From: Stenotrophomonas sp. ISL-67
GTDB taxonomy: Bacteria > Pseudomonadota > Gammaproteobacteria > Xanthomonadales > Xanthomonadaceae
Length of the DNA: 64,000 nucleotides
Assembly (NCBI RefSeq): GCF_018612915.1
Contig: NZ_JAGGRL010000009.1
Location: 1-64,000 of the forward strand
Direction: 5' to 3'
The translations under genes were made by a program, and so were the position numbers. How positions within the stretch are numbered: position 1 is the first letter of the stretch; every line of letters begins with the position of its first letter. This document shows positions 1 through 6,116 of this stretch, piece by piece. Under the pieces are notes generated by a model. It ran no database searches. It saw only the letters and a list, made by a program, of their open reading frames with translations, and was not told the origin of the DNA.

Positions 1-2
1 CG

Positions 3-329
3 GAACCCTGGGCGATTCAACGCCGGCCCGCTCCCCGGCCACAGCCGGCCCGCAGCGCAACCCCCGCGCCTTGCTCGCCGCCCCCGCACTTCCAGGAGGA
101 GCTGAAGGTTCCGTACCTCAAGATCCGCGGCCGCTGGCTGCGGCAGATGGGCTTCAACGTGGGCCGCAAGCTGCAGATCGAAGCCTGCGCTGGTGTCATC
201 ACCATCAAGCTGCTGGGCACTCCGGCGGTGGAAGACCCACGGGTGCCCAGGTTCGTGGAGCGCACGATCTACCACGGCGAGGTCAAGTCCGACACGGGGT
301 CGTTCACGCCCGAGGATGTGATCCGATGA
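3..329 (+). CDS. SymE-like toxin, 5'-truncated by the window edge
   Basis: The frame is open from the window's left edge to TGA at 327-329, so only the last 108 residues are visible. The C-terminal part, around 'VPYLKIRGRWLRQMGF' then 'VGRKLQIEACAGVITI', is the conserved core of the SymE family (AbrB-like fold toxins of type I modules, first known as SOS-induced SymE). An internal ATG at 147 exists, but the conserved core starts upstream of it, so the true start lies further left. The stop overlaps the next start (ATGA at 326-329), implying translational coupling with a small partner. A cis-antisense antitoxin RNA, as in E. coli symR, cannot be judged because the 5' end is missing. Family assignment is from motif recognition only. 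Confidence 0.75.
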   Translation, partial: EPWAIQRRPAPRPQPARSATPAPCSPPPHFQEELKVPYLKIRGRWLRQMGFNVGRKLQIEACAGVITIKLLGTPAVEDPRVPRFVERTIYHGEVKSDTGSFTPEDVIR

Positions 330-559
330 AAAAGCAGGTCTACATACGGGTGAAGGTCGACCCCGGCATTCGCCGCGCCTTTCAGCTCTCCTCGTGGCGC
401 ATGAGCCAGTCGCCGACGCACCGGCTTCGGGCGTTGATCCATAACTGCGTGGCCATGGATCAGAACCCCTGGGACATTGATCTCAACGTCTGGGGGGATT
501 CCTTCCCGTTAGAAAGCGATGTGAAAGAAGCGGCAGGGCGACACAACTCCAGGCGCTGA
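326..559 (+). CDS. small hypothetical protein coupled to SymE-like gene
   Basis: A 77-residue ORF starts at the ATG that overlaps the symE-like stop codon (ATGA). The protein begins MKKQVYIRVKVDPGIRRAF, contains many basic and polar residues, and has no signal peptide or membrane segment. The family is not recognised. The overlap argues that it is translated from the same message as the SymE-like protein and may modulate it. That role is inference from gene order; it could equally be an unrelated passenger. Confidence 0.55.
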   Translation: MKKQVYIRVKVDPGIRRAFQLSSWRMSQSPTHRLRALIHNCVAMDQNPWDIDLNVWGDSFPLESDVKEAAGRHNSRR

Positions 560-576
560 GAGCGTGGCTGCTGGGG

Positions 577-606
577 AAGCGAGCCGGGATGGCAACCGGC
601 TCGCTT
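577..606 (+). terminator. 11-bp inverted repeat after the symE-like operon
   Basis: A perfect 11-bp inverted repeat (AAGCGAGCCGG at 577-587, CCGGCTCGCTT at 596-606) with an 8-nt loop lies 18 bases after the small ORF. Only two T residues follow, so it is a weak intrinsic terminator candidate or an RNA-stabilising hairpin. Confidence 0.45.
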
Positions 607-737
607 GGCCAGCCACCGGAGTATCCGAGCCGCACCATTCCAGACAGTCACACCCCTTCGTGGCATAGGCGCGTTTGCCCCTTTCTGAACCATGTTCGTG
701 GATCTAAGATTCCGTTCAGTTTTCACCGTATCGGCAG

Positions 738-766
738 TTGCGCAGGACACAGGCAGTGGATAAAAT
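738..766 (+). promoter_or_regulatory. sigma-70-type promoter for a small RNA upstream of abi
   Basis: TTGCGC (738-743) and TAAAAT (761-766) are separated by exactly 17 bases, a good match to a housekeeping promoter. Initiation would fall near 772-774, just before the structured segment that ends in nine T residues. Read by eye; no start-site data. Confidence 0.6.
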
Positions 767-771
767 TCGCC

Positions 772-830
772 CAACACACCCGCCACGCCTCTGTCGCACG
801 CGACACGCTCAAATTGGCGGGTTTTTTTTT
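772..830 (+). ncRNA. candidate RNA antitoxin (abiF-RNA-like) upstream of the HEPN protein
   Basis: About 58 nt would be transcribed from the promoter at 738-766. The segment can fold as CCCGCCA (779-785) pairing with TGGCGGG (815-821), enclosing an inner hairpin TGTCGC/GCGACA (792-797 with 800-805), and ends with T at 822-830. A short structured RNA with a terminator directly before an Abi_2 HEPN gene is the layout described for abiF RNAs and type III toxin-antitoxin loci. Whether it matches the published abiF RNA model was not tested. Confidence 0.5.
779..830 (+). terminator. intrinsic terminator 20 bp before abi
   Basis: The stem CCCGCCA/TGGCGGG is followed directly by nine T residues (822-830). 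The next ATG is only 20 bp away, leaving no room for another promoter, so the downstream gene would be expressed by read-through of this terminator. Confidence 0.65.
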
Positions 831-850
831 GCTCGAGGGTTCAAGTCAGG

Positions 851-1750
851 ATGACTAAGTACCTCAAGCCTCCTCTTTCCTTCGATGCGCAGCTGCTGCA
901 GTTGGAAGGGCGCGGTCTGGCCGTACCCGATCGCGCAATGGCCTTGCTCTACCTTCAGAGGGTGGGCTACTACCGGCTGATGGGCTATCTGTATCCGCAG
1001 CGGTTGCATCAGAGCGACCACTACATTGCAGGGGCCAGTATTGACGAAGCCTTGGTAGTGTACGAGTTTGATCGCTGCCTACGTGAGCTGGCGCTTGAGG
1101 CTGTTGGACACATCGAAGTCGCAGTCCGAACCTCCATCACGCACAACTTCTCCAACGTCTACGGACCCTTTGGTCATCACCTGGCGGGAAATTTCTCCTT
1201 TGGTCCCGACTGGCATCGGGAATGGATCGCAAAGGTGCGAGGCGAGGTGGAGCGCTCGAGGGAGGCGTTCCTCATCCATTACCGCGACAAGTACACCGAT
1301 CCGCCGTTTCCGATGGTGCCGATCTGGATGGCCAGCGAAGTGATGTCCGTTGGGACGCTATCCAAGTTTTACTCTGCGATGCATCCTGCTCACCAGAAGG
1401 TGATTGCGAAAGACTTCGGGCTCAGAAGCCCGGTACTGAGGAATTGGCTGCATTTCGCGTCAGTTCTGCGCAACGTCGCCGCCCATCACGGGAGGCTCTG
1501 GAATCGCGAGTTAGGTGTGAAGCCTCTTCGCCCACATGGAAATTCCTGGTCCGAGGAGCAGACTCCATACTCGACTTCCCGCTGCTTCTATACGCTGCTG
1601 GTCCTGAGGTATCTTCTTCGCTACACCACGGCTAACGACCTGAACTGGCGGGACCGGGTTACGACGCTTCTGGAGCAGCACCTCAACGTTGACCACCGAA
1701 TCGTTGCAATAGGGGCCGGCCCAGGATGGAAGTCACATCCGCTCTGGTGA
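851..1750 (+). CDS. Abi_2 (AbiD/AbiF) family HEPN protein, candidate RNase toxin
   Basis: A 299-residue cytoplasmic protein with the Abi_2 hallmarks: 'RVGYYRLMGY' near residues 37-46 and 'RNVAAHHGRLW' near 207-217. Two HEPN-type RX4H motifs are visible, R93-X4-H98 and R207(N)-X4-H212. These are the catalytic pair pattern of HEPN ribonucleases, so RNA cleavage causing abortive infection or dormancy is the likely activity. The family is known as phage-exclusion Abi proteins, and AbiF members are linked to upstream structured RNAs. The start at 851 is the first ATG of the frame and has only a weak AGG before it. Base composition is lower in GC than the flanking core genes, consistent with transfer. 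It is convergent with the effector gene to its right. Confidence 0.85.
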   Translation: MTKYLKPPLSFDAQLLQLEGRGLAVPDRAMALLYLQRVGYYRLMGYLYPQRLHQSDHYIAGASIDEALVVYEFDRCLRELALEAVGHIEVAVRTSITHNFSNVYGPFGHHLAGNFSFGPDWHREWIAKVRGEVERSREAFLIHYRDKYTDPPFPMVPIWMASEVMSVGTLSKFYSAMHPAHQKVIAKDFGLRSPVLRNWLHFASVLRNVAAHHGRLWNRELGVKPLRPHGNSWSEEQTPYSTSRCFYTLLVLRYLLRYTTANDLNWRDRVTTLLEQHLNVDHRIVAIGAGPGWKSHPLW

Positions 1751-1761
1751 TAGGTCGTCAG

Positions 1762-3075
1762 CTAGCCCATCCGCATACCGCGGGCTTCAAGCTCCTGCTG
1801 GTTCTGCTGCGTGCGCTGCTCGGTCTGCATGGCCAAGGCCTGCCGTTCCTGGCCTGCTTCATCCAGCCGCTGCAGCGATTGCTCCACCGGCGCCTGCACC
1901 GCTAGTTCAGTGGCCATCGCGGCACGCTGCTGTGCCGGGTCATGCAGGTTGCCCTGCACCACAAACACGTTGCGACCGGCCGCACCCTCTGCGGTGGCTT
2001 GGCTCAGTACCACGTGGTCAGCCCGCTCCAGCTTGTTCTCCACGGCCAGCGCGGTGAGGCTGGCTGTCAGCCGTTCGCTGGTGTCGTCGAAGCTGCGCCC
2101 ATGTTTGGCGTCCAGCGCGGCAACGTGTTCGCGTATCTGCTGGTAGAGCGGGTAATGCGCATCGCCGGGACGTAGTGCCGCCAAGCGGGTGTTCTGGTCC
2201 TGCCCGGGCGGGTCGTTGAGCACCACTTTCGGGGTTTCGATGCGCTGGCGGTACGGGTCGTCGGGGTGGAAGTGGGTTGCCTTCTCTTCGCGCTCCTGGC
2301 GAACGTCGCGGGTGTCATTCAGCCGTTCCAGCACGCGTGGGTTGCGTTCCTGCATGGGGAAGCCGCTTTCGGTGTGGTGCGACCAGGTGCCGGCTTTCGG
2401 ATCATACGCGTGGTACGAGCTGCGTATACCAATGATGTTGGGGTTGCTGCTGGGCAGCGACTGATCGGCCATGCTCAGCTCATACACGCCCAGCTTGGCC
2501 ACGTAGGCGGTGGCCTGGCCCCACGGCATGGCGTCGTAGGCGTGGCCAGCGGTGTTCCATGCCCGCGCGGTGCCACGGTAATCGTTGTTGAGCATTTCCT
2601 TCCAGACGTTCTCGGCGGCGTCTTCGCTGAGGTTCTTCCGGGTGGCCTCCAGCAGGATGCGCGGGGTCCAGCAGTTCGGGTCCAAACCGTGCTGGACGAA
2701 GGCTTTGTCATGGGCAACCTGTACGTCGCGGCCGGGCAGGTTGAGTGCCAGGTCTGGCCTGCGTGCACCCATCCAGTACTCGCGGCGCTCGAGGTCGCGG
2801 TCGAGTAGGGTTTGGCCGAAGTGTTCCCACTGGCGCTCTGTCAGTGTGCGGTTCTGCAGCCTGGGGTTGCGGTCATGCTGGTCGCTAGCCTCGAGCTGGG
2901 CATAGGCGTTGGCAACCTGGCCGGGCAGGTTGTCATTGCGCACCACGCCCAGTGCCAGCAGGCCGTAGCCGTCAGAGCCTTCCTTCTGTGCCAGGTAGTT
3001 CCAGTACAGCTCCCGGTTCCCCTTGGAGGCGTACTGCCGCAGGATTTCGATGTCCTTCTGATTCAAGCCGCTCAT
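1762..3075 (-). CDS. XVIPCD-containing type IV secretion effector (X-Tfe), module 1
   Basis: A 437-residue protein. Residues ~297-437 form an XVIPCD, the Xanthomonas VirD4-interacting C-terminal signal. Markers are 'PLYQQIREHVAALD', 'ERLTASLTALA', 'DHVVLS', 'NVFVVQGNL' and a Gln-rich tail. Residues ~1-290 belong to an N-terminal toxin region often seen on such proteins (starts with 'DIEILRQYASKGNRELYWNY') whose activity I cannot name; no GxSxG lipase or lysozyme signature is evident. The start ATG at 3075 has a strong AGGAGG. The gene lies 27 nt after the lipoprotein gene 3103-3969 on the same strand, the usual immunity-then-effector order. It would be delivered into rival bacteria by a VirB/VirD4 apparatus not present in this window. 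Confidence 0.85.
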   Translation of the reverse strand: MSGLNQKDIEILRQYASKGNRELYWNYLAQKEGSDGYGLLALGVVRNDNLPGQVANAYAQLEASDQHDRNPRLQNRTLTERQWEHFGQTLLDRDLERREYWMGARRPDLALNLPGRDVQVAHDKAFVQHGLDPNCWTPRILLEATRKNLSEDAAENVWKEMLNNDYRGTARAWNTAGHAYDAMPWGQATAYVAKLGVYELSMADQSLPSSNPNIIGIRSSYHAYDPKAGTWSHHTESGFPMQERNPRVLERLNDTRDVRQEREEKATHFHPDDPYRQRIETPKVVLNDPPGQDQNTRLAALRPGDAHYPLYQQIREHVAALDAKHGRSFDDTSERLTASLTALAVENKLERADHVVLSQATAEGAAGRNVFVVQGNLHDPAQQRAAMATELAVQAPVEQSLQRLDEAGQERQALAMQTEQRTQQNQQELEARGMRMG

Positions 3076-3102
3076 GCGTTGTTCCTCCTGAACATTCCTG
3101 GG

Positions 3103-3969
3103 TTACTGGACCTTGTATTTGGCCAGTGCCGCGCGGGTAGCTTCTTCCATGCCCTTCCAGTCCTTCAGCAGCACGCGTGGATAAAACAGGGTCACGCCCA
3201 GATTGTCGGTGAGGTCCACGAAGTAGTGGGTGCAGCTTGAAACCTTGACTGACTCATCGGGCACCAGTGTGTCGCCCTGTATCGCCAGGCCCTCGTTCCC
3301 ACCCTCAGGCTGATCGCACTTGATGAAGGTGGCCAGCTGCCCATCGGCGGCGCGGGCGATGTACCACTCGTCTTCTTTGCGTGGGTTACGGGTAACGGGC
3401 TCGCCAAACTGCTTCTGGTATTCCTTGCCGAACAGCGCCATGCGCCCCTCGTCGATGGCGTACGGCGTGAGGCCGAACTGCTCCGCACCCGCCTTGCGGA
3501 GGTCCAGTCGCCGGCGCGGGTCGTTGCGGTTGATCGAGCCTGCTTCGGTGGTGGCTTCGGTGTCGCTCAGCCGGGGCAGCAGCTCTGATGCCGAGACCGC
3601 ATCGAGGTAGTCGATTGACGCGGTGACCGTGCGGTAGTGGTCTTCCATGCTGCGCGTGGGACGGTCACCGGGAGCGGCCGCCTTCAGTCCGGGCCAGATG
3701 AAGCTCAACGCAATGCCGCCGCCTACCGATGGGCCAATCTGGTCATCGTAGAGGTTGGCCGGGAACGCGTAGCGGTGCGGGCCCAGCTGGGCTTGCACCG
3801 GCGCGGTGGTGTAGGTGTATCCATCAACCGTGCGGCTTTGGCTGGCGTCTTCAGACATGGCAGTTTCCTTGTGTCCATTTTCCGTGGGTGGGGCCTTGGC
3901 ACAGGCACTGACGCTCAGGGCGACAGCGAGTGCAACTGTCAGGCACCGGCCGGATGACGTTACGCGCAT
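3103..3969 (-). CDS. putative immunity lipoprotein (X-Tfi) for module 1
   Basis: A 288-residue lipoprotein with signal peptide and lipobox 'LSVSAC', followed by a ~265-residue periplasmic part. I start it at ATG 3969, since the frame extends upstream only to a TTG without the right spacing and the signal peptide begins at this ATG. Position immediately upstream of the XVIPCD effector and periplasmic location fit the cognate-immunity pattern of Xanthomonadaceae T4SS effectors, whose immunity proteins are mostly lipoproteins. No named domain was recognised. Immunity function is inferred from gene order. Confidence 0.7.
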   Translation of the reverse strand: MRVTSSGRCLTVALAVALSVSACAKAPPTENGHKETAMSEDASQSRTVDGYTYTTAPVQAQLGPHRYAFPANLYDDQIGPSVGGGIALSFIWPGLKAAAPGDRPTRSMEDHYRTVTASIDYLDAVSASELLPRLSDTEATTEAGSINRNDPRRRLDLRKAGAEQFGLTPYAIDEGRMALFGKEYQKQFGEPVTRNPRKEDEWYIARAADGQLATFIKCDQPEGGNEGLAIQGDTLVPDESVKVSSCTHYFVDLTDNLGVTLFYPRVLLKDWKGMEEATRAALAKYKVQ

Positions 3970-4236
3970 GGGCCATTCCATTGCAGTGGTTGGGGTCAAC
4001 TATAGGGAATGTGGGGGCCGCGGAATAGGAATGGGCCTGAAGTAGAGGTTCATTGGTCACGTTGCCTATGCGACTAGGACTTTCCTGATAGCCCTGCAGA
4101 GAGAGCCATGGCAATCTGAGATGCTTGTCTCAAAGTCTGTCCCACGCGGGTGGCGCGGCGCATCCTTCATGTGGTGATACGCTTATGATTGTTCTTTGTG
4201 ACCGGCTTTGGGCTGTCATTGACTGAAGGACCAACC

Positions 4237-4737
4237 ATGCCCTTGAATTTTGAACCACGCCCCGGCTCTGCGGTCGATGAAGGAAATGGAATCGTCATTA
4301 CGGCGCCGAGAGTGCTTCCGGCGAGTCCGCCCGAGGATCCAACCTACACTGAGTACCAATACCTCTTCCATGTTCATGGCGAGCGTGTTGACGGGTTGGG
4401 ACTCTTTGGAAGCGATGAAATTCAGGGCCGCAGTGGCATGCCTGAGCGGAAGTTCACGCTTGACCTAAGTCGTGACTGGGTTCTGAAGTCCGCGCTTAGT
4501 TTCAAAGAATCCATAGGTAACACAGATGGGGATTTCACATTCCTGCAGGGACTTGCACAAGGACTGATAATGGCGAACATGGATGAGGGTAGCTCCAAGT
4601 ACAGTATCCGCTACGTCGCCGTCACCACGTATGAAGCGCTTGCTCGATGTGGGATAACTCCAATCCCCGTTGATTCGGATTCAGTTGAAAGCGGTATCGT
4701 CTTGGCCGAAGCGCGTGTACCAGCTCGGATCGGCTGA
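4237..4737 (+). CDS. hypothetical protein upstream of the large split effector, candidate immunity
   Basis: A 166-residue protein with no signal peptide or membrane segment. ATG 4237 follows GAAGGA at good distance; the longer frame begins with a poorly supported TTG at 4189. It ends 11 bases before the GTG of the split effector gene, so the two are co-transcribed. Its place matches that of the immunity genes in modules 1 and 3, but it lacks a lipobox. If it is immunity, the toxin would act in the cytoplasm, or the protein could instead be a chaperone or adaptor. The GC content is clearly lower than in core genes of the window. Confidence 0.6.
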   Translation: MPLNFEPRPGSAVDEGNGIVITAPRVLPASPPEDPTYTEYQYLFHVHGERVDGLGLFGSDEIQGRSGMPERKFTLDLSRDWVLKSALSFKESIGNTDGDFTFLQGLAQGLIMANMDEGSSKYSIRYVAVTTYEALARCGITPIPVDSDSVESGIVLAEARVPARIG

Positions 4738-4748
4738 GGTGACCCGCC

Positions 4749-6107
4749 GTGGCAAATTTCATCTTTGACGATTTTGCTCGCACCACACTTGCAGCAGCCA
4801 GCAACACAGCCGACCGTTCGCCCTTGTCAGCGCAGCAGGTGGACGAAGTGGTCGGATATCTGACGTCCCCTGGTTCGGGACCGGACGCTGCAACGAGCTA
4901 CGCGGATTACGTCGCTGCCAAGTTGAGGGATCATCCTCCCATACTTAGCGCTGGCAAAGACTATGTTGCCTTCTCGGGGACTGATCATGCCGGAGTGTCA
5001 AATTTTGACAACGCAGCCAACTATGTAAGAGACGTTGATTCGAGGGCGGGCATCATTGGCGAAACGCCTTGGGGCGCTTTCATCGAGGAGTTGCGGACCG
5101 ACCCCGCCAAGCACCCAGAGTTTCATACCATGGAGCGCGGATTGGAGCGCTTCATGGATACTCAGGGAACCGAGCCAAAAGGCGGGAGGTACAAAGCTGC
5201 GCTCCAGGACATGATGTGGAATGCTGGCAGCCCACGGTACTTCGAAAATGCCATCGCCACTGGCAAGCCGTTGCTTGCAATGGTCGAGAACGCTCCGCCC
5301 AACCGAGGCTTCAGCAACTTCGAGCTCACCATTGCACTTGAACATCCGAACGCCAGGATCAACGGTTACCCGGTAAGCTCTTTTGGCCCAGATCCGCTTG
5401 CCTTCGTAAGCAAGTCGGCTGCCGAGTACCAATCGCTGGAGATCGCCCTCGCGCGTGAGGCCGCCACCAATAGCGGCCACGCGGTGACCGTTGCCGAGGT
5501 GCGTCTGCAGTTGAGGCCGATCGAAGGCTACGACGCGGTAGCCCAAGTGCTGTTCAACCGCCCGGTGGAGGAGTTCAAGACCCTGAGCTTTGCTGAGATG
5601 ACGGCCACGCGGACGCAGTGGGTAGCCACTGGCTCCAGCCTGGCAACGGCGCCGCGCACGTACGTCGATGTGCCCGAGGGCACGTCGCATGGGTCGCAGC
5701 AGCCCGGCGCAGCGCGAGGCCCACCCGGTTCAGCCGCCACCGTTGCCGAGGCTGCTGCCGAGCGCGCCCCTCCCGCTCCGCATGCCGGCATGAGCCCGGG
5801 CATGAAGGTTGCCGGTGTTGCCGGCGTGGCGCTGCTGGCGCAGGACTTCGCAACCTCCGGCCACAAATGGGTGGAGCTGAGGTCCCAGGGCAATGCAGCG
5901 GGCGCCGATTCAACCGCAGCCCACTTCGTCGGACGTAATGTAGGCGGCGCGTTGGGCGGCTTTGTCGCTGGCGCCAGTGTTGGTCTTACTACCGGCTCAT
6001 GGACCGGACCGGGTGCGCTGGTCATTGGCGTAGGCGGCGGTGTTCTGGGCGCCCACCTCGGCGAGGAGTGGGCAAACCAGAAGGACATGAAAGCCATCTA
6101 CGTCTAG
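4749..6107 (+). CDS. N-terminal (toxin) half of an XVIPCD effector, ended by an in-frame amber codon, module 2
   Basis: This 452-residue ORF starts at GTG 4749 behind GAGGTGA. Residues 1-~290 are a toxin region of unrecognised family. Residues ~345-452 are Gly/Ala-rich with hydrophobic stretches ('GGALGGFVAGASVGLTTG', 'GALVIGVGGGVLGAHLG'), typical of the middle of large X-Tfe proteins. The ORF ends at TAG 6105-6107 with no secretion signal. The next ORF continues in exactly the same frame. Read through the TAG, the two make one ~1270-residue effector ending in an XVIPCD. The TAG is one transition from CAG (Gln). Possibilities are a recent nonsense mutation, amber read-through, or two separate proteins. 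Confidence 0.75.
   Translation: MANFIFDDFARTTLAAASNTADRSPLSAQQVDEVVGYLTSPGSGPDAATSYADYVAAKLRDHPPILSAGKDYVAFSGTDHAGVSNFDNAANYVRDVDSRAGIIGETPWGAFIEELRTDPAKHPEFHTMERGLERFMDTQGTEPKGGRYKAALQDMMWNAGSPRYFENAIATGKPLLAMVENAPPNRGFSNFELTIALEHPNARINGYPVSSFGPDPLAFVSKSAAEYQSLEIALAREAATNSGHAVTVAEVRLQLRPIEGYDAVAQVLFNRPVEEFKTLSFAEMTATRTQWVATGSSLATAPRTYVDVPEGTSHGSQQPGAARGPPGSAATVAEAAAERAPPAPHAGMSPGMKVAGVAGVALLAQDFATSGHKWVELRSQGNAAGADSTAAHFVGRNVGGALGGFVAGASVGLTTGSWTGPGALVIGVGGGVLGAHLGEEWANQKDMKAIYV
6105..6107 (+). other. in-frame TAG splitting the effector reading frame
   Basis: The codons around it read AAA GCC ATC TAC GTC TAG GTG GAC CCC ATG GGC. 4749, 6105 and 6108 are all in the same phase, and the frame stays open from 4749 to 8567 apart from this codon. 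An AGGTGG run overlapping the TAG sits seven bases before ATG 6117 and could allow re-initiation. Confidence 0.85.
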
Positions 6108-6116
6108 GTGGACCCC

